This document shows, one piece after another, positions 8,674 through 16,828 of a stretch of 64,000 nt of DNA. The notes beneath the pieces are model-generated. The model was not told the DNA's origin and ran no database searches. It was given only the letters and a program-made list of their open reading frames with translations. How positions within the stretch are numbered: the stretch's first letter is position 1; each line of letters opens with the position of its first letter. A program made the translations under genes and the position numbers. This DNA is from Anaerolineales bacterium UBA6055 (GTDB lineage: Bacteria > Chloroflexota > Anaerolineae > Aggregatilineales > Phototrophicaceae), in NCBI GenBank assembly GCA_002428985.1, contig DIYL01000019.1, positions 6,250-70,249 of the forward strand. Reading direction: 5' to 3'.

Positions 8674-9946
8674 TGACATCTTAGTCGACATCTTTGAGCA
8701 ATGCGTTAATCGCTTAGCACAAGGCGAAACCGACGAAGACTGCGCGCGCTCATATCCACGATATGCCAATGACATACGTGTGATGCTAGAAGCGACTCAA
8801 ATCCTACGGCGCGCTCAAGCAAGCGATAGGGAGGTGATGCAAGCTCAGGCACGGGTTGAAACTCGATTTGAACAGGCACTTAGGCAACCTGTCCTTGTCC
8901 GTAGACGGTATCCGTTTAAACGTGTTGCATCCATTTTGCTGGTTGTGTTATTCGTGAGTAGTTTGCTGACCACAGGTGTCGTCGTTGTGGCTCAAGATAG
9001 CCTACCAGGGGATAACTTATACGGAGTCAAGCGTTTCTCAGAACAAGTGAGACTGTCCTTTGCCAGCGATTCAACTGACCTTGAAATCACATTTGCCCAA
9101 CGCCGATTTGATGAAATCAATCAACTCTTTGACCTAGAACGTGAAGTCGATGTTCAATTTACAGGAGTGGTTGAAGCAATTGAAGAAGCTTCGATTCTCC
9201 TTGCAGGTATACGCGTTCAGCTATCAGAAGACCTCCGCACAATCGAATTAATCCAAGGGATGCGTGTCACCATATACGCTAAAACACAACTTAACCGTTC
9301 TGTGTTGGCAACCAACATTCAAATTCTAGAGACGCGCGAGATAAACCCACAACCGAATATCATCCCTCCAACATCGACATTGACTGCTACACCTATTGTA
9401 ACTGACATTCAGCCTTCACCTACCGATACACTGCGCCCGACCACGTATCCAAGGTCTACGGATGCACCAACACAACGCCCGACAGCAACGCACACGCAAC
9501 GCACACGCAATATTACTGCCCAGTCACAAGTAGACACGCCAACTGAAACCTGTGGTACGCCCCCAGAAGGTTGGATGCACTATACAATTCAACGAGGCGA
9601 TACACCATCTGAAGTCGCTGTCGCAACAGGATTGTCTCTGGATGAATTTTACGCTGCGAATTGTGACATGAATCCCAATTTTGTTGTTGGAGATGTCGTA
9701 TTTGTACCGCATACGCCACGGTTCGCTGCTACAGTGACTGGCGAACCACAACGCCCTACATTTGAAAATATCATTATTACAGCTAATCCAATAATTCGCC
9801 CTACCGAAACCCAACGCGAGCCATCTCGCCCTACCGCTACACAAGAACGTCAGCGTAACAATAGTAACAACGCACGTCAAAATAGCCGTGACCGCAATAA
9901 TAATGAAAATGATAACGAAGGTGGTAATGAGGGTCGCGGACGATAA
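8666..9946 (+). CDS. Membrane anti-sigma-like protein with extracytoplasmic LysM
   Basis: Predicted regulator of the overlapping ECF sigma gene. The cytoplasmic N-terminus (about 1-90) contains FEQCVNRLAQGETDEDC, a motif seen in anti-sigma-type proteins of this group. One TM helix lies at about 92-112 and is followed by QDSLPGDNLYGVKR, characteristic of DUF5667-like domains. A DUF5666-like beta region, a long Thr/Pro linker and a LysM module with flanking cysteines (TCGTPPEGWMHYTI ... ANCDMNP ... VFVPHTP) follow. The tail is Asn/Asp-rich and ends RGR, like the LysM-repeat protein. ATG 8666 is chosen because the preceding frame belongs to the sigma gene. A solo IS6 end overlaps the stop codon. 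Role as anti-sigma factor is inferred from context and the N-terminal domain. Confidence 0.85.
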   Translation: MANDILVDIFEQCVNRLAQGETDEDCARSYPRYANDIRVMLEATQILRRAQASDREVMQAQARVETRFEQALRQPVLVRRRYPFKRVASILLVVLFVSSLLTTGVVVVAQDSLPGDNLYGVKRFSEQVRLSFASDSTDLEITFAQRRFDEINQLFDLEREVDVQFTGVVEAIEEASILLAGIRVQLSEDLRTIELIQGMRVTIYAKTQLNRSVLATNIQILETREINPQPNIIPPTSTLTATPIVTDIQPSPTDTLRPTTYPRSTDAPTQRPTATHTQRTRNITAQSQVDTPTETCGTPPEGWMHYTIQRGDTPSEVAVATGLSLDEFYAANCDMNPNFVVGDVVFVPHTPRFAATVTGEPQRPTFENIIITANPIIRPTETQREPSRPTATQERQRNNSNNARQNSRDRNNNENDNEGGNEGRGR

Positions 9947-10009
9947 CTTGACAATGCCTTTCCCTATCATGCTACAATCCCGCTCATATGCAAATAACTT
10001 GACAATGCC
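9943..10009. repeat. Two solo IS6 type B ends in direct orientation
   Basis: The sequence ATAACTTGACAATGCC, the terminal repeat of type B elements, occurs at 9943-9958 and again at 9994-10009 in the same orientation, 51 bp apart, with no transposase between. The first overlaps the TAA of the anti-sigma gene. These are probably footprints of lost or collapsed insertions. Confidence 0.7.
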
Positions 10010-10019
10010 AGTGAATGTC

Positions 10020-11138
10020 TTATATGTTTTGTGGGTTCATTGACCCATATTCTCGTATCATATATGATCTAGCACATGCTTGACTACAAAAATATGCTCG
10101 AACAAACGGTATATTAACTACTTGACTGAGTGTTACCTCTTTACCGCACTCTTGGCATTTTAGTGTGAAGTCTTGATTAGCCGTTTTGTTTTTCGCTCGA
10201 TATTCTTCAGGGGGGGCTGGTAGATTATTTATCATGAGAATGTCGATAGCTGCAACATCCAATTTGTGGTCATTATTTTGTTTGACAAAATTGATTAATG
10301 ATTGGTCTAAGGCGTTGAGGGCATCATTTTTATAAGTGAGATGATCAAGGTTAACATTCATTGCTTTGAACATCTCTGTTCGTAAATAACGTGTTATTGT
10401 ACCGTCCATGTAATGTTTTTCAAACCATGTGAAGGCTTGCATCCACGTATCAATGTTTGGACTATAACGATAGGCAAGTTGGGCGATTTTAATTTGGTGG
10501 TTAATATTGTCTGTTTGATTGATGTACTTGAATGCAGATTGAGCTACGTGTCCCGCTTGATCTAAGTGATTGTCGAGTCGCGCAAAAGCGTTGACATGAG
10601 TTAGGTTTGCAACGGTAATATTGTATTGATTCACATCATCCAAAGCATTCATCCATGCTTTAATGTGTTGTAAGGCGGGAATCATAATTACTGATTGTAA
10701 TGCTATTGGCGATTTATTTATATTCCGGACTAAACGTGCTGTTCTGTCATCAAGTTTATCAACAATCTCATCGAGAGCGGATCGTACCCAATCCGTGTAA
10801 AGATAGTCTGCTTGTCTGATCATCTTATTACGAAAATCGTTAGTTGTTTGACTGAGAATGAGGTTCTGGAATTCTGTTTTTGCCTCTTTGCCATAGAGTG
10901 CTAACCCCATTGCCCCTCCAATTGCAATCTGTAAGGCAGAAAGGGTGGCGGTGTTGCCATCAATTTGCACATTGAGGAGATCATTGGGATGAGTGTTTGC
11001 AAAACGAACAATAGTTTGAATTGTATCTGCTCCCCCTGTCTTGATAGCCTGTTCTGCGGCAGTGAAGACCTCACCATCTTTTGGCATGTTCATCGATTCG
11101 ATACCAAGCCGTGCGATATGGTTTTCTATAATATTCAT
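10020..11138 (-). CDS. Uncharacterised helical protein with C-terminal zinc ribbon
   Basis: A 372-aa protein with no signal peptide or TM segment. Residues 1 to about 315 look entirely helical and polar, with a single hydrophobic stretch (ALQIAIGGAMGLALYG). The last 45 residues hold a Cys4 motif, CQECG ... FCSQACARSY, of the treble-clef/zinc-ribbon type also found in MYM-like or FCS-like fingers. ATG 11138 has AGGAGGAA seven to eight bases upstream (reverse strand), an excellent ribosome site, so this is surely a real gene. Its upstream region contains an unusual set of inverted and direct repeats. I do not recognise the family. The solo IS ends lie just past its stop. Confidence 0.75.
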   Translation of the reverse strand: MNIIENHIARLGIESMNMPKDGEVFTAAEQAIKTGGADTIQTIVRFANTHPNDLLNVQIDGNTATLSALQIAIGGAMGLALYGKEAKTEFQNLILSQTTNDFRNKMIRQADYLYTDWVRSALDEIVDKLDDRTARLVRNINKSPIALQSVIMIPALQHIKAWMNALDDVNQYNITVANLTHVNAFARLDNHLDQAGHVAQSAFKYINQTDNINHQIKIAQLAYRYSPNIDTWMQAFTWFEKHYMDGTITRYLRTEMFKAMNVNLDHLTYKNDALNALDQSLINFVKQNNDHKLDVAAIDILMINNLPAPPEEYRAKNKTANQDFTLKCQECGKEVTLSQVVNIPFVRAYFCSQACARSYMIREYGSMNPQNI

Positions 11139-11162
11139 ATTTTCCTCCTATAAATAATTATA

Positions 11163-11446
11163 TGGTCAAATCAGCGAAAAGCATCGGTAGCGTGCTTCAT
11201 GAAATGCGCCTTCTCTGAAGCAAACTATTGTTTTTAGCAACAATTGGGGTAATTTTAGACCACGTATCTCAATCAGAGTGCTTCACGAAATGATAAATGC
11301 TCTTATATACAGAATATATTCTAACAATGATGATAAATCACTGAGATTTCACACTGAACAAGCTATATTTTCAAAGTGCTTCACAGTAGTTTGAAAATTG
11401 GAAAGACACTACCGATGCTTTTCGCCCAGATAATATCATTTGACCA
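11163..11446. repeat. Inverted-repeat-bounded intergenic element with internal direct repeats
   Basis: A perfect 17-bp inverted repeat, GCGAAAAGCATCGGTAG at 11174-11190 and its complement at 11409-11425, is extended outward by a TGGTCAAAT match on both sides. Inside, GTGCTTCATGAAATG (11192-11206) recurs as GTGCTTCACGAAATG (11278-11292), and GTGCTTCAC appears again at 11376. There is no convincing ORF in 11139-11732. It could be a small non-autonomous element or an operator array for the divergent zinc-ribbon gene, whose start is 24 bp away. The stretch 11447-11732 holds nothing I can identify. Confidence 0.55.
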
Positions 11447-11732
11447 AAGTGAAAAATCAAGTCTGCTGAGTTTAACTGAGAGCGAATTTTAGTGATTAAA
11501 TTCTTTATAGATAAACCTGTTCCAAGCCCGTATAATATGAGGATTGGAACGGAGAACCGACATAAAGAAAACACTCAACATCATCGCATATTGAACACAC
11601 CATAGCAATTACACCGGGAACCAGGGAATAGTCAGAATAAGTGCAAAAAGTACCTATGTTTCCTAGTGTCAGGATAAAATCGATTTTAACTTCCCTGTAT
11701 TTCCCTTTCCAAGGTAGATGGTACTGTTACAC

Positions 11733-12740
11733 TTACTCGCCTGTAACACCCCATAAACGCGCATTTTCATCAAACCCACTAATAAATACTTGCATACCAT
11801 CTGGGCTAAGTGCTAAATCACCGATGGCATTAGGTGGCAAGTTAATCTCGCGTAAAGCTTCACCGCTTATCACGTCGAAGATAGTAATGCTTCGGCTATT
11901 TCCAATAAGTACCTGTGTTGCATCTCCATTAAATGTGATGACTGAATAGGTGGATATCGCAAATGTTTGCAACAGCTCACCCGTTTCCAAATCCCAAAGA
12001 TGAGCAGCGTTGTGCCTAGGGCCTTTAGGGCGTGTTATCGCTAAGCTTAGATTATTGCTAAATGCTGCCTCAAAGAATTCATGGTCAGCAGTTTCAACTG
12101 TGTCAATTACAAGTAATTCCTCGCCTGTTTCAACATCCCACTGACGTATGGTGTAATCTCGGCTTGAACTTGTCCATACCTGTGTACCATCTTCCGTAAA
12201 TGCTATTGCCGATAAAACAGGTTGAGTTTCTAACGTTTTCACTTGCTCACCGGTCATGATATCTATAAAGACAATCTCATTATTTAATGCAATGGCAACT
12301 TGGGTGCCATCTGGTGTCAAAACAGCAGGTTTCCTTCGCGCAGAAATTCTGGATTCGAGCTCAATGTCACCGGTTTCAACATCCCATACAAGTATCCCAT
12401 TATCTACAGTGGCGACAACTTGTGATCCATCTGGCACAAATGCGATATAGTTGAAGAAACCACGTGGCATACTTCCTAACTCTGTTGGTTCTGCGAGAAC
12501 ACGCACTTCTTCACTAGCTTCTACATCCCACAGTATAATACTGTCAGCTGACCCCATAGTTGCTAGTGTGCCATCAGCGCTTAATGCTACAAGACGGGAA
12601 CTGTCACTCGTTTCGGCTGTGTAGATCTCTTCCAACATCGTAAAATCAGCATCTTGTGCTTGTACTGCTGCTATTGCAAGTGTGCATACTAGACTCAGAA
12701 TGAATAGTCTACATAACCCTGTACTTATACGTTGTGTCAT
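11733..12740 (-). CDS. Exported WD40-like beta-propeller protein
   Basis: A 335-aa protein with a signal peptide (about 1-28, cleavage likely at VQA/QD). About seven blade-like units follow, marked by recurring xxLSxDGT/xxSPDGxQ turns and (L/I/V)WDVETGE strands, as in DGTQVWTSSSRDYTIRQWDV and DGMQVFISG...ARLWG. This indicates a single periplasmic or extracellular propeller used for protein binding. There is no enzyme motif, no lipobox and no anchor. It is transcribed alone; downstream on its strand lies the repeat-bounded element. Function beyond binding cannot be stated. Confidence 0.85.
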   Translation of the reverse strand: MTQRISTGLCRLFILSLVCTLAIAAVQAQDADFTMLEEIYTAETSDSSRLVALSADGTLATMGSADSIILWDVEASEEVRVLAEPTELGSMPRGFFNYIAFVPDGSQVVATVDNGILVWDVETGDIELESRISARRKPAVLTPDGTQVAIALNNEIVFIDIMTGEQVKTLETQPVLSAIAFTEDGTQVWTSSSRDYTIRQWDVETGEELLVIDTVETADHEFFEAAFSNNLSLAITRPKGPRHNAAHLWDLETGELLQTFAISTYSVITFNGDATQVLIGNSRSITIFDVISGEALREINLPPNAIGDLALSPDGMQVFISGFDENARLWGVTGE

Positions 12741-12928
12741 AACAATACCCTACTAATTTTAGTTACCATCTAAATTTCATTTTATGTGAAACAGTTTTGT
12801 ATACAGTGGATGGAAATAAAAAAGATATAAAACTTGGTGGAATTATTGTGTAGCCTATATTAGGTCGCTCCGATAATTATCACCTTATGTCGGTTTTCTG
12901 GTCCAATCCTTCCAGCATGCCAAACTTT

Positions 12929-13337
12929 GGCATTGTCAAGTTATGGCGAGATGGATTTAAATAGACGAAGTAAACCGAGCACCATACCTTCACTATCAAC
13001 CGCTCGCCACAAATAATAACGATGCCCATTGATCGTTACAAACACCTCATCTGGATGCCATTTATCAGTCGGTTTCTGACGGTGTTTCCGCAGTTGGTAT
13101 GCAAAGTGCAATCCGAACTTATAACATCAAGTACGAATTGCGTCATGACTCACTCTAATGCCGTGTTGGTTCAACAAGAGTTCGACATCTCGAAAACTGA
13201 GTGGAAATGTGAAGTATAACCAAACCGCATATTGAATGATTTCTGATGGATAAGGGTGATTCTTGAAGAGATGCGTTGACTTTTTCGTCTGCAGATCATG
13301 CCATAATATTGACTAACTGTCTATAACTTGACAATGC
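12929..13337 (-). mobile_element. IS6 type B remnant B3 with internal deletion (409 bp)
   Basis: Both ends are present (GGCATTGTCAAGTTAT at the left, ATAACTTGACAATGC at the right), but only the 5' half of the transposase remains, on the minus strand. It reads up to the first catalytic Asp region (WHPDEVFVTINGH) and then stops near 12960. About 400 bp including the last two catalytic residues are deleted. The flanks 12741-12928 and 13338-13496 contain no recognisable gene. Confidence 0.8.
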
Positions 13338-13496
13338 TCATTGTCTATCCATACGACACGGAAAATTCAAGCTAACCCTTAATCTACAGCAAGGCAAAAT
13401 GCACCAAAAATGTCATTCTCTGCGATTTGATACGCCACAATGTGCAATGTAAAATAAAACTAAATCGTCCGCATTTAGTGAAAGTCGTTGGATTTG

Positions 13497-14816
13497 ATGA
13501 TACGTATTAAAACTGCTCTGATATGCCTGTTGATATTTTTGCTAGTGCCTGTGATGCACGCTCAAGATGCGTCGGATTGCGTCGTTGATTTACCATCGCG
13601 TCTTATTCCTGCTGCTAATGCAACTATCATCGCACCAGATGGTCTTGCATTGTATGCACAACCGTTTCAAGAAAGTGTGACCGTCGCAGACCTTGAAAGA
13701 GACACAACTTTCAAGGTGTGGTTTGGCTCTGTATGCATAGATAACGCACTTTGGTGGTTGGCAATCGTTGATGGCACAATGGGGTGGTTGACTGAAAGCG
13801 TTGGTGAAAATGACGCATACTTAATCGAACCGAATGGTGAGTTCGAACCCGATTTACCCATCCGCCCACGCGCTGGTGATAACCCTTTGTTGGTAGATGA
13901 ACAAGGATTGCAATTTAGTTTATCAGCCAATATCGCAAGAACGGCTGATGTGAGATGGGTCGCCGCCAATGAGAGCGAATTAAATCCCGGTAATTTTGCG
14001 TACCCTGCACACCGTGAAGTCACATTTGAGGGCTATATAGGCAGTGAGCAAGAATTTTGGTTGTATATCCGCGTGCATCCAGCAGACGAGTGGGAGCAAT
14101 ATACTGAGCTATCGTTGGATGACTTGCGCGCCATGTTGGATGAACGTACAGACTCACCATTGCTCATAGGGTTGCCACTTTTTGGCGCGGGGCGTGCATT
14201 TGAAGTCAGAAGCAAATATATCGATTTTCAGAATGGGTCAGGGGTACGTTCACTAGTGCAATATTCGCAATCCGGCGCGCCGCCTGTCGATGGAAATTTG
14301 ATCTATCTATTTTCTGGAATGACGGACGATCAAACCTATGTTTTACATATTGCTTTTGCGCTTGACTCTGCACTTTTGCCAGACAGTGATACGATGATGC
14401 AACAATTTGATTTTGATGCTTTTGGAGATTATGGACTTGAATCATTTAGCCCAAGTATGATCTCGCTTTTATCAACCGCACCTGATGAAACATTCCGTCC
14501 ACGCCTCAGCGATTTAGACATACTTATTGAATCACTCATGGTGGATGATTTTGAGCTTTGTGGGGCTGTGCCATCGGTGCTTAAAGTGGGTGATACCGTG
14601 CGCCAAGTACTCGATAATTCGCCATTACGGGTACGCGATGCTGCCAACGGGCAAACCATCGAGAGCTTTCTTCCGAGCGAGGAAGCAGTCGTGATTGATG
14701 GACCGATATGTATTGATGGTGTGGTCTGGTGGCAGGTGATACGCCTAGATCATTGGGCGGGTTGGGTTGCTGAATTACAAGACGATGCCTACTATCTCGA
14801 GCGAGTTGATAATTAA
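13497..14816 (+). CDS. Exported protein with two SH3-like domains
   Basis: A 439-aa exported protein. The signal peptide ends VMHA/QD (about residue 22). An N-terminal bacterial SH3-like unit (about 40-110: GLALYAQPFQES ... WWLAIVDGTMGWLTES) and a C-terminal one (about 365-435: SPLRVRDAANGQTIE ... VWWQVIRLDHWAGWV) flank a central region of about 250 residues with no recognised motif. Each SH3 unit carries a VCID/ICID Cys, and other Cys are rare, so they may pair. ATG 13497 gives the clean signal peptide; a TTG at 13488 is in frame. SH3b domains typically bind cell-wall peptide or glycan. Monocistronic by spacing. Confidence 0.85.
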   Translation: MIRIKTALICLLIFLLVPVMHAQDASDCVVDLPSRLIPAANATIIAPDGLALYAQPFQESVTVADLERDTTFKVWFGSVCIDNALWWLAIVDGTMGWLTESVGENDAYLIEPNGEFEPDLPIRPRAGDNPLLVDEQGLQFSLSANIARTADVRWVAANESELNPGNFAYPAHREVTFEGYIGSEQEFWLYIRVHPADEWEQYTELSLDDLRAMLDERTDSPLLIGLPLFGAGRAFEVRSKYIDFQNGSGVRSLVQYSQSGAPPVDGNLIYLFSGMTDDQTYVLHIAFALDSALLPDSDTMMQQFDFDAFGDYGLESFSPSMISLLSTAPDETFRPRLSDLDILIESLMVDDFELCGAVPSVLKVGDTVRQVLDNSPLRVRDAANGQTIESFLPSEEAVVIDGPICIDGVVWWQVIRLDHWAGWVAELQDDAYYLERVDN

Positions 14817-14996
14817 CAACTACAATTCAAATAACAGGCGTTTTTGGCACAAAAACAGATTTTTCGGGTAGCCGCCAATGTAAAGCTCTATCCAAATGTA
14901 CCAAAAACGCTTGAAATCGACCTTGATTGCTAGCTGGAGTTGCTCGTGTATCCTCACTAGAATAGAATTACTATACAAAATTCAGTGAGATCAAGC

Positions 14997-15287
14997 ATGA
15001 ACGATTCTTATCCGAACCATCCCACCTCACTTTGAGACTATATACTTAGGCAGCACTCCTTACATAAAGTGGATTCTATAAGTATTGAAGGTGCTACATC
15101 TAAATGGGTGGGGCGATAGTCAGGTTGTGGGAATGCCTATGAACATCTATGTGATAATCCTTCTATTCAGGATGCGACTTCACTTATCGGCGGAGGTCAA
15201 CAGCGTATAGTGCGTTAGAGTCGTAATGAAGTCTATCAATCAGTGAATGCGATTCACGATATTCTGATTTGTGATGTAAAGAATTAA
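14997..15287 (+). pseudogene. Decayed small gene with three in-frame stops
   Basis: A 96-codon frame from ATG 14997 to TAA 15287 reads as protein-like sequence (DYILRQHSLHKVDSISIEG, SGCGNAYEHLCDNPSIQDAT, NEVYQSVNAIHDIL) but is broken by TGA 15033, TAG 15117 and TAG 15204. The uninterrupted composition between stops is why I think it was once coding. The family is not recognised. The rest of 14817-15449 holds nothing else identifiable. Confidence 0.35.
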
Positions 15288-15449
15288 AAGTCCACAGTGT
15301 CATAAAAAATCTGCAAAAAATTTAACCCTTAGACTAAGCCATGTGTTGCTATCATTGCGATTGTTCGTTTTAGCCACATGCAAGCGCATTGCGCCACATG
15401 TCACCATGTTTATACTGAAAACATCGTAGGGAATGTTTGAGGTAAAGAT

Positions 15450-16424
15450 ATGAGCAACTTTTTTGCACAAGTACTTGCGAACCCTAGTGCAGCGATGAAA
15501 GCATTGAAGGATCAACCCGATCGTGGGCTAGTGATACTATTAGAAGCCTTACAACACAATGATCCTAATGTGCGGCTCAACACCATCAGAAATATGTTTT
15601 TTGCATTCATTTGGCAAAAAGGTAATAGGCTTCGTCCGATCTTAGAAAAACTTGTTGCGATACTGCATGATGATGCCAATGCTAATGTTCATCTGCACGT
15701 AATTGAGCTGCTACAACGCTATGATGGCGACAAATCTGATCGTGATGTTATATTTCCGGCTGTTAGCGTTGCACTCGCACACCCCGAAAAATCCGTGCGG
15801 TCAGCAGGGCTTAGACTATTTCAGCGTTTTGACCGGGACACTTTACTCCCGGACATTGATCGTGTGATCGCTGACGAAACCAATCAAGACACACGCTATC
15901 GTGCGCTAGTCATCCGTGCTTACACAGATAAGCAATACACGCATGATGATCTTGTCGAAGCCATTCTCAATGTCTGCTTACAAAATGACTATTATTGGAA
16001 AGACATGGGCTATCGTTGTTTTAGGTCCCTGACCAAAGAAACACACGGCGACGCACTCCAACATGCTTTGCAACACATGAACCTTGACTCACAATTGGGG
16101 CAAAGCTTGAAGAATAGCATCGAGAAAGTCGTTGGACCCGCAGAACAATTCACACCGGATGCCACAGTGTTCAAATTAGCTAACATTGATGTTCAGGACT
16201 ATACCGATCTTGATGGCAATTGGCAGAAAGTGGAACGCGCCCTCAGCACTGGCGAGGCAAGCTTCTACACAATTGGTCACTCGCTATATCTCCAAGGTCG
16301 GCGACAAAAACTGGAGGACTTGTACAAGACCGTCTTGTCCTTGGCAGAATCCGACCAAATTCGAGCACAATTCGCCAGTGATTACGAACGCGTTCAGAAT
16401 GTTATCAGGCGTATGGAAAGTTGA
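15450..16424 (+). CDS. HEAT-repeat-like helical protein
   Basis: A 324-aa cytoplasmic protein without signal peptide or TM. The first 200 residues are repeating helical pairs such as LLEALQHNDPNVRLNTIRNM, LVAILHDDANANVHLHVIELL and VALAHPEKSVRSAGLRLFQRF, each with the D/P-x-x-x-R pattern of HEAT or PBS-lyase HEAT units. The last 90 residues differ and may be a TPR-like pair (EASFYTIGHSLYLQGRRQKLEDLY). Such proteins are usually scaffolds. ATG 15450 follows GAGGTAAAG. Isolated gene; immediately downstream is IS debris. Specific role unknown. Confidence 0.75.
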   Translation: MSNFFAQVLANPSAAMKALKDQPDRGLVILLEALQHNDPNVRLNTIRNMFFAFIWQKGNRLRPILEKLVAILHDDANANVHLHVIELLQRYDGDKSDRDVIFPAVSVALAHPEKSVRSAGLRLFQRFDRDTLLPDIDRVIADETNQDTRYRALVIRAYTDKQYTHDDLVEAILNVCLQNDYYWKDMGYRCFRSLTKETHGDALQHALQHMNLDSQLGQSLKNSIEKVVGPAEQFTPDATVFKLANIDVQDYTDLDGNWQKVERALSTGEASFYTIGHSLYLQGRRQKLEDLYKTVLSLAESDQIRAQFASDYERVQNVIRRMES

Positions 16425-16437
16425 TTATTCAACCATT

Positions 16438-16828
16438 CCTGTCAAGTTAGGTGTTTAGTCCCAGAGTATAGTGGTACAGTTTCCAAAAGCCAAAAGGATG
16501 TCCTATGGGACAAGTACTTCACGGAAGCGCCACAACGACTGAGGCAATCCGTCGAGCAATCCAAAATAGTCAGTTGAAACGCCGTCGGAAACCGACTGAT
16601 AAATGGCACCTCGATGAGGTATTTGTTGTGATTAACGGGAATCGCTACTATTTATGGCTAGCAGTTGGCAGTGAGGGAATGGTTCTCGATATTCTAATGC
16701 AGACACGACGCAATGCCAAAGCAGCTAAGCGTTTTTTCAAGCATGCGCTTCACACCACGTCTGCTCGCCCATAGGTCATTGTCACTGATGGTTTGCGTAG
16801 CTACAATATCATTTCACGCCAAATTGTA
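16438..16828 (+). mobile_element. Chimeric IS debris: IS481-like start joined to IS6 type B core (B4)
   Basis: TGTCAAGTTA at 16439 resembles a type B end. A frame starting ATG 16505 begins MGQVLHGSATTTEAIRRAI, the hallmark N-terminus of IS481-family transposases. After about 23 residues it passes directly into the IS6 type B transposase (RRKPTDKWHLDEVFVVINGN). The frame then hits TAG at 16772-16774, where copy B1 has CAG, and continues as VIVTDGLRSYNIISRQIV. That last piece runs in frame into the COG0523 GTPase gene. So two IS families were recombined here and the right end of the element is lost. Confidence 0.75.

Noticed and set aside
11371..11574. A 67-codon minus-strand frame in the repeat-bounded region.
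   Set aside because: It has no ribosome site, spans the inverted repeat and shows no protein-like pattern.
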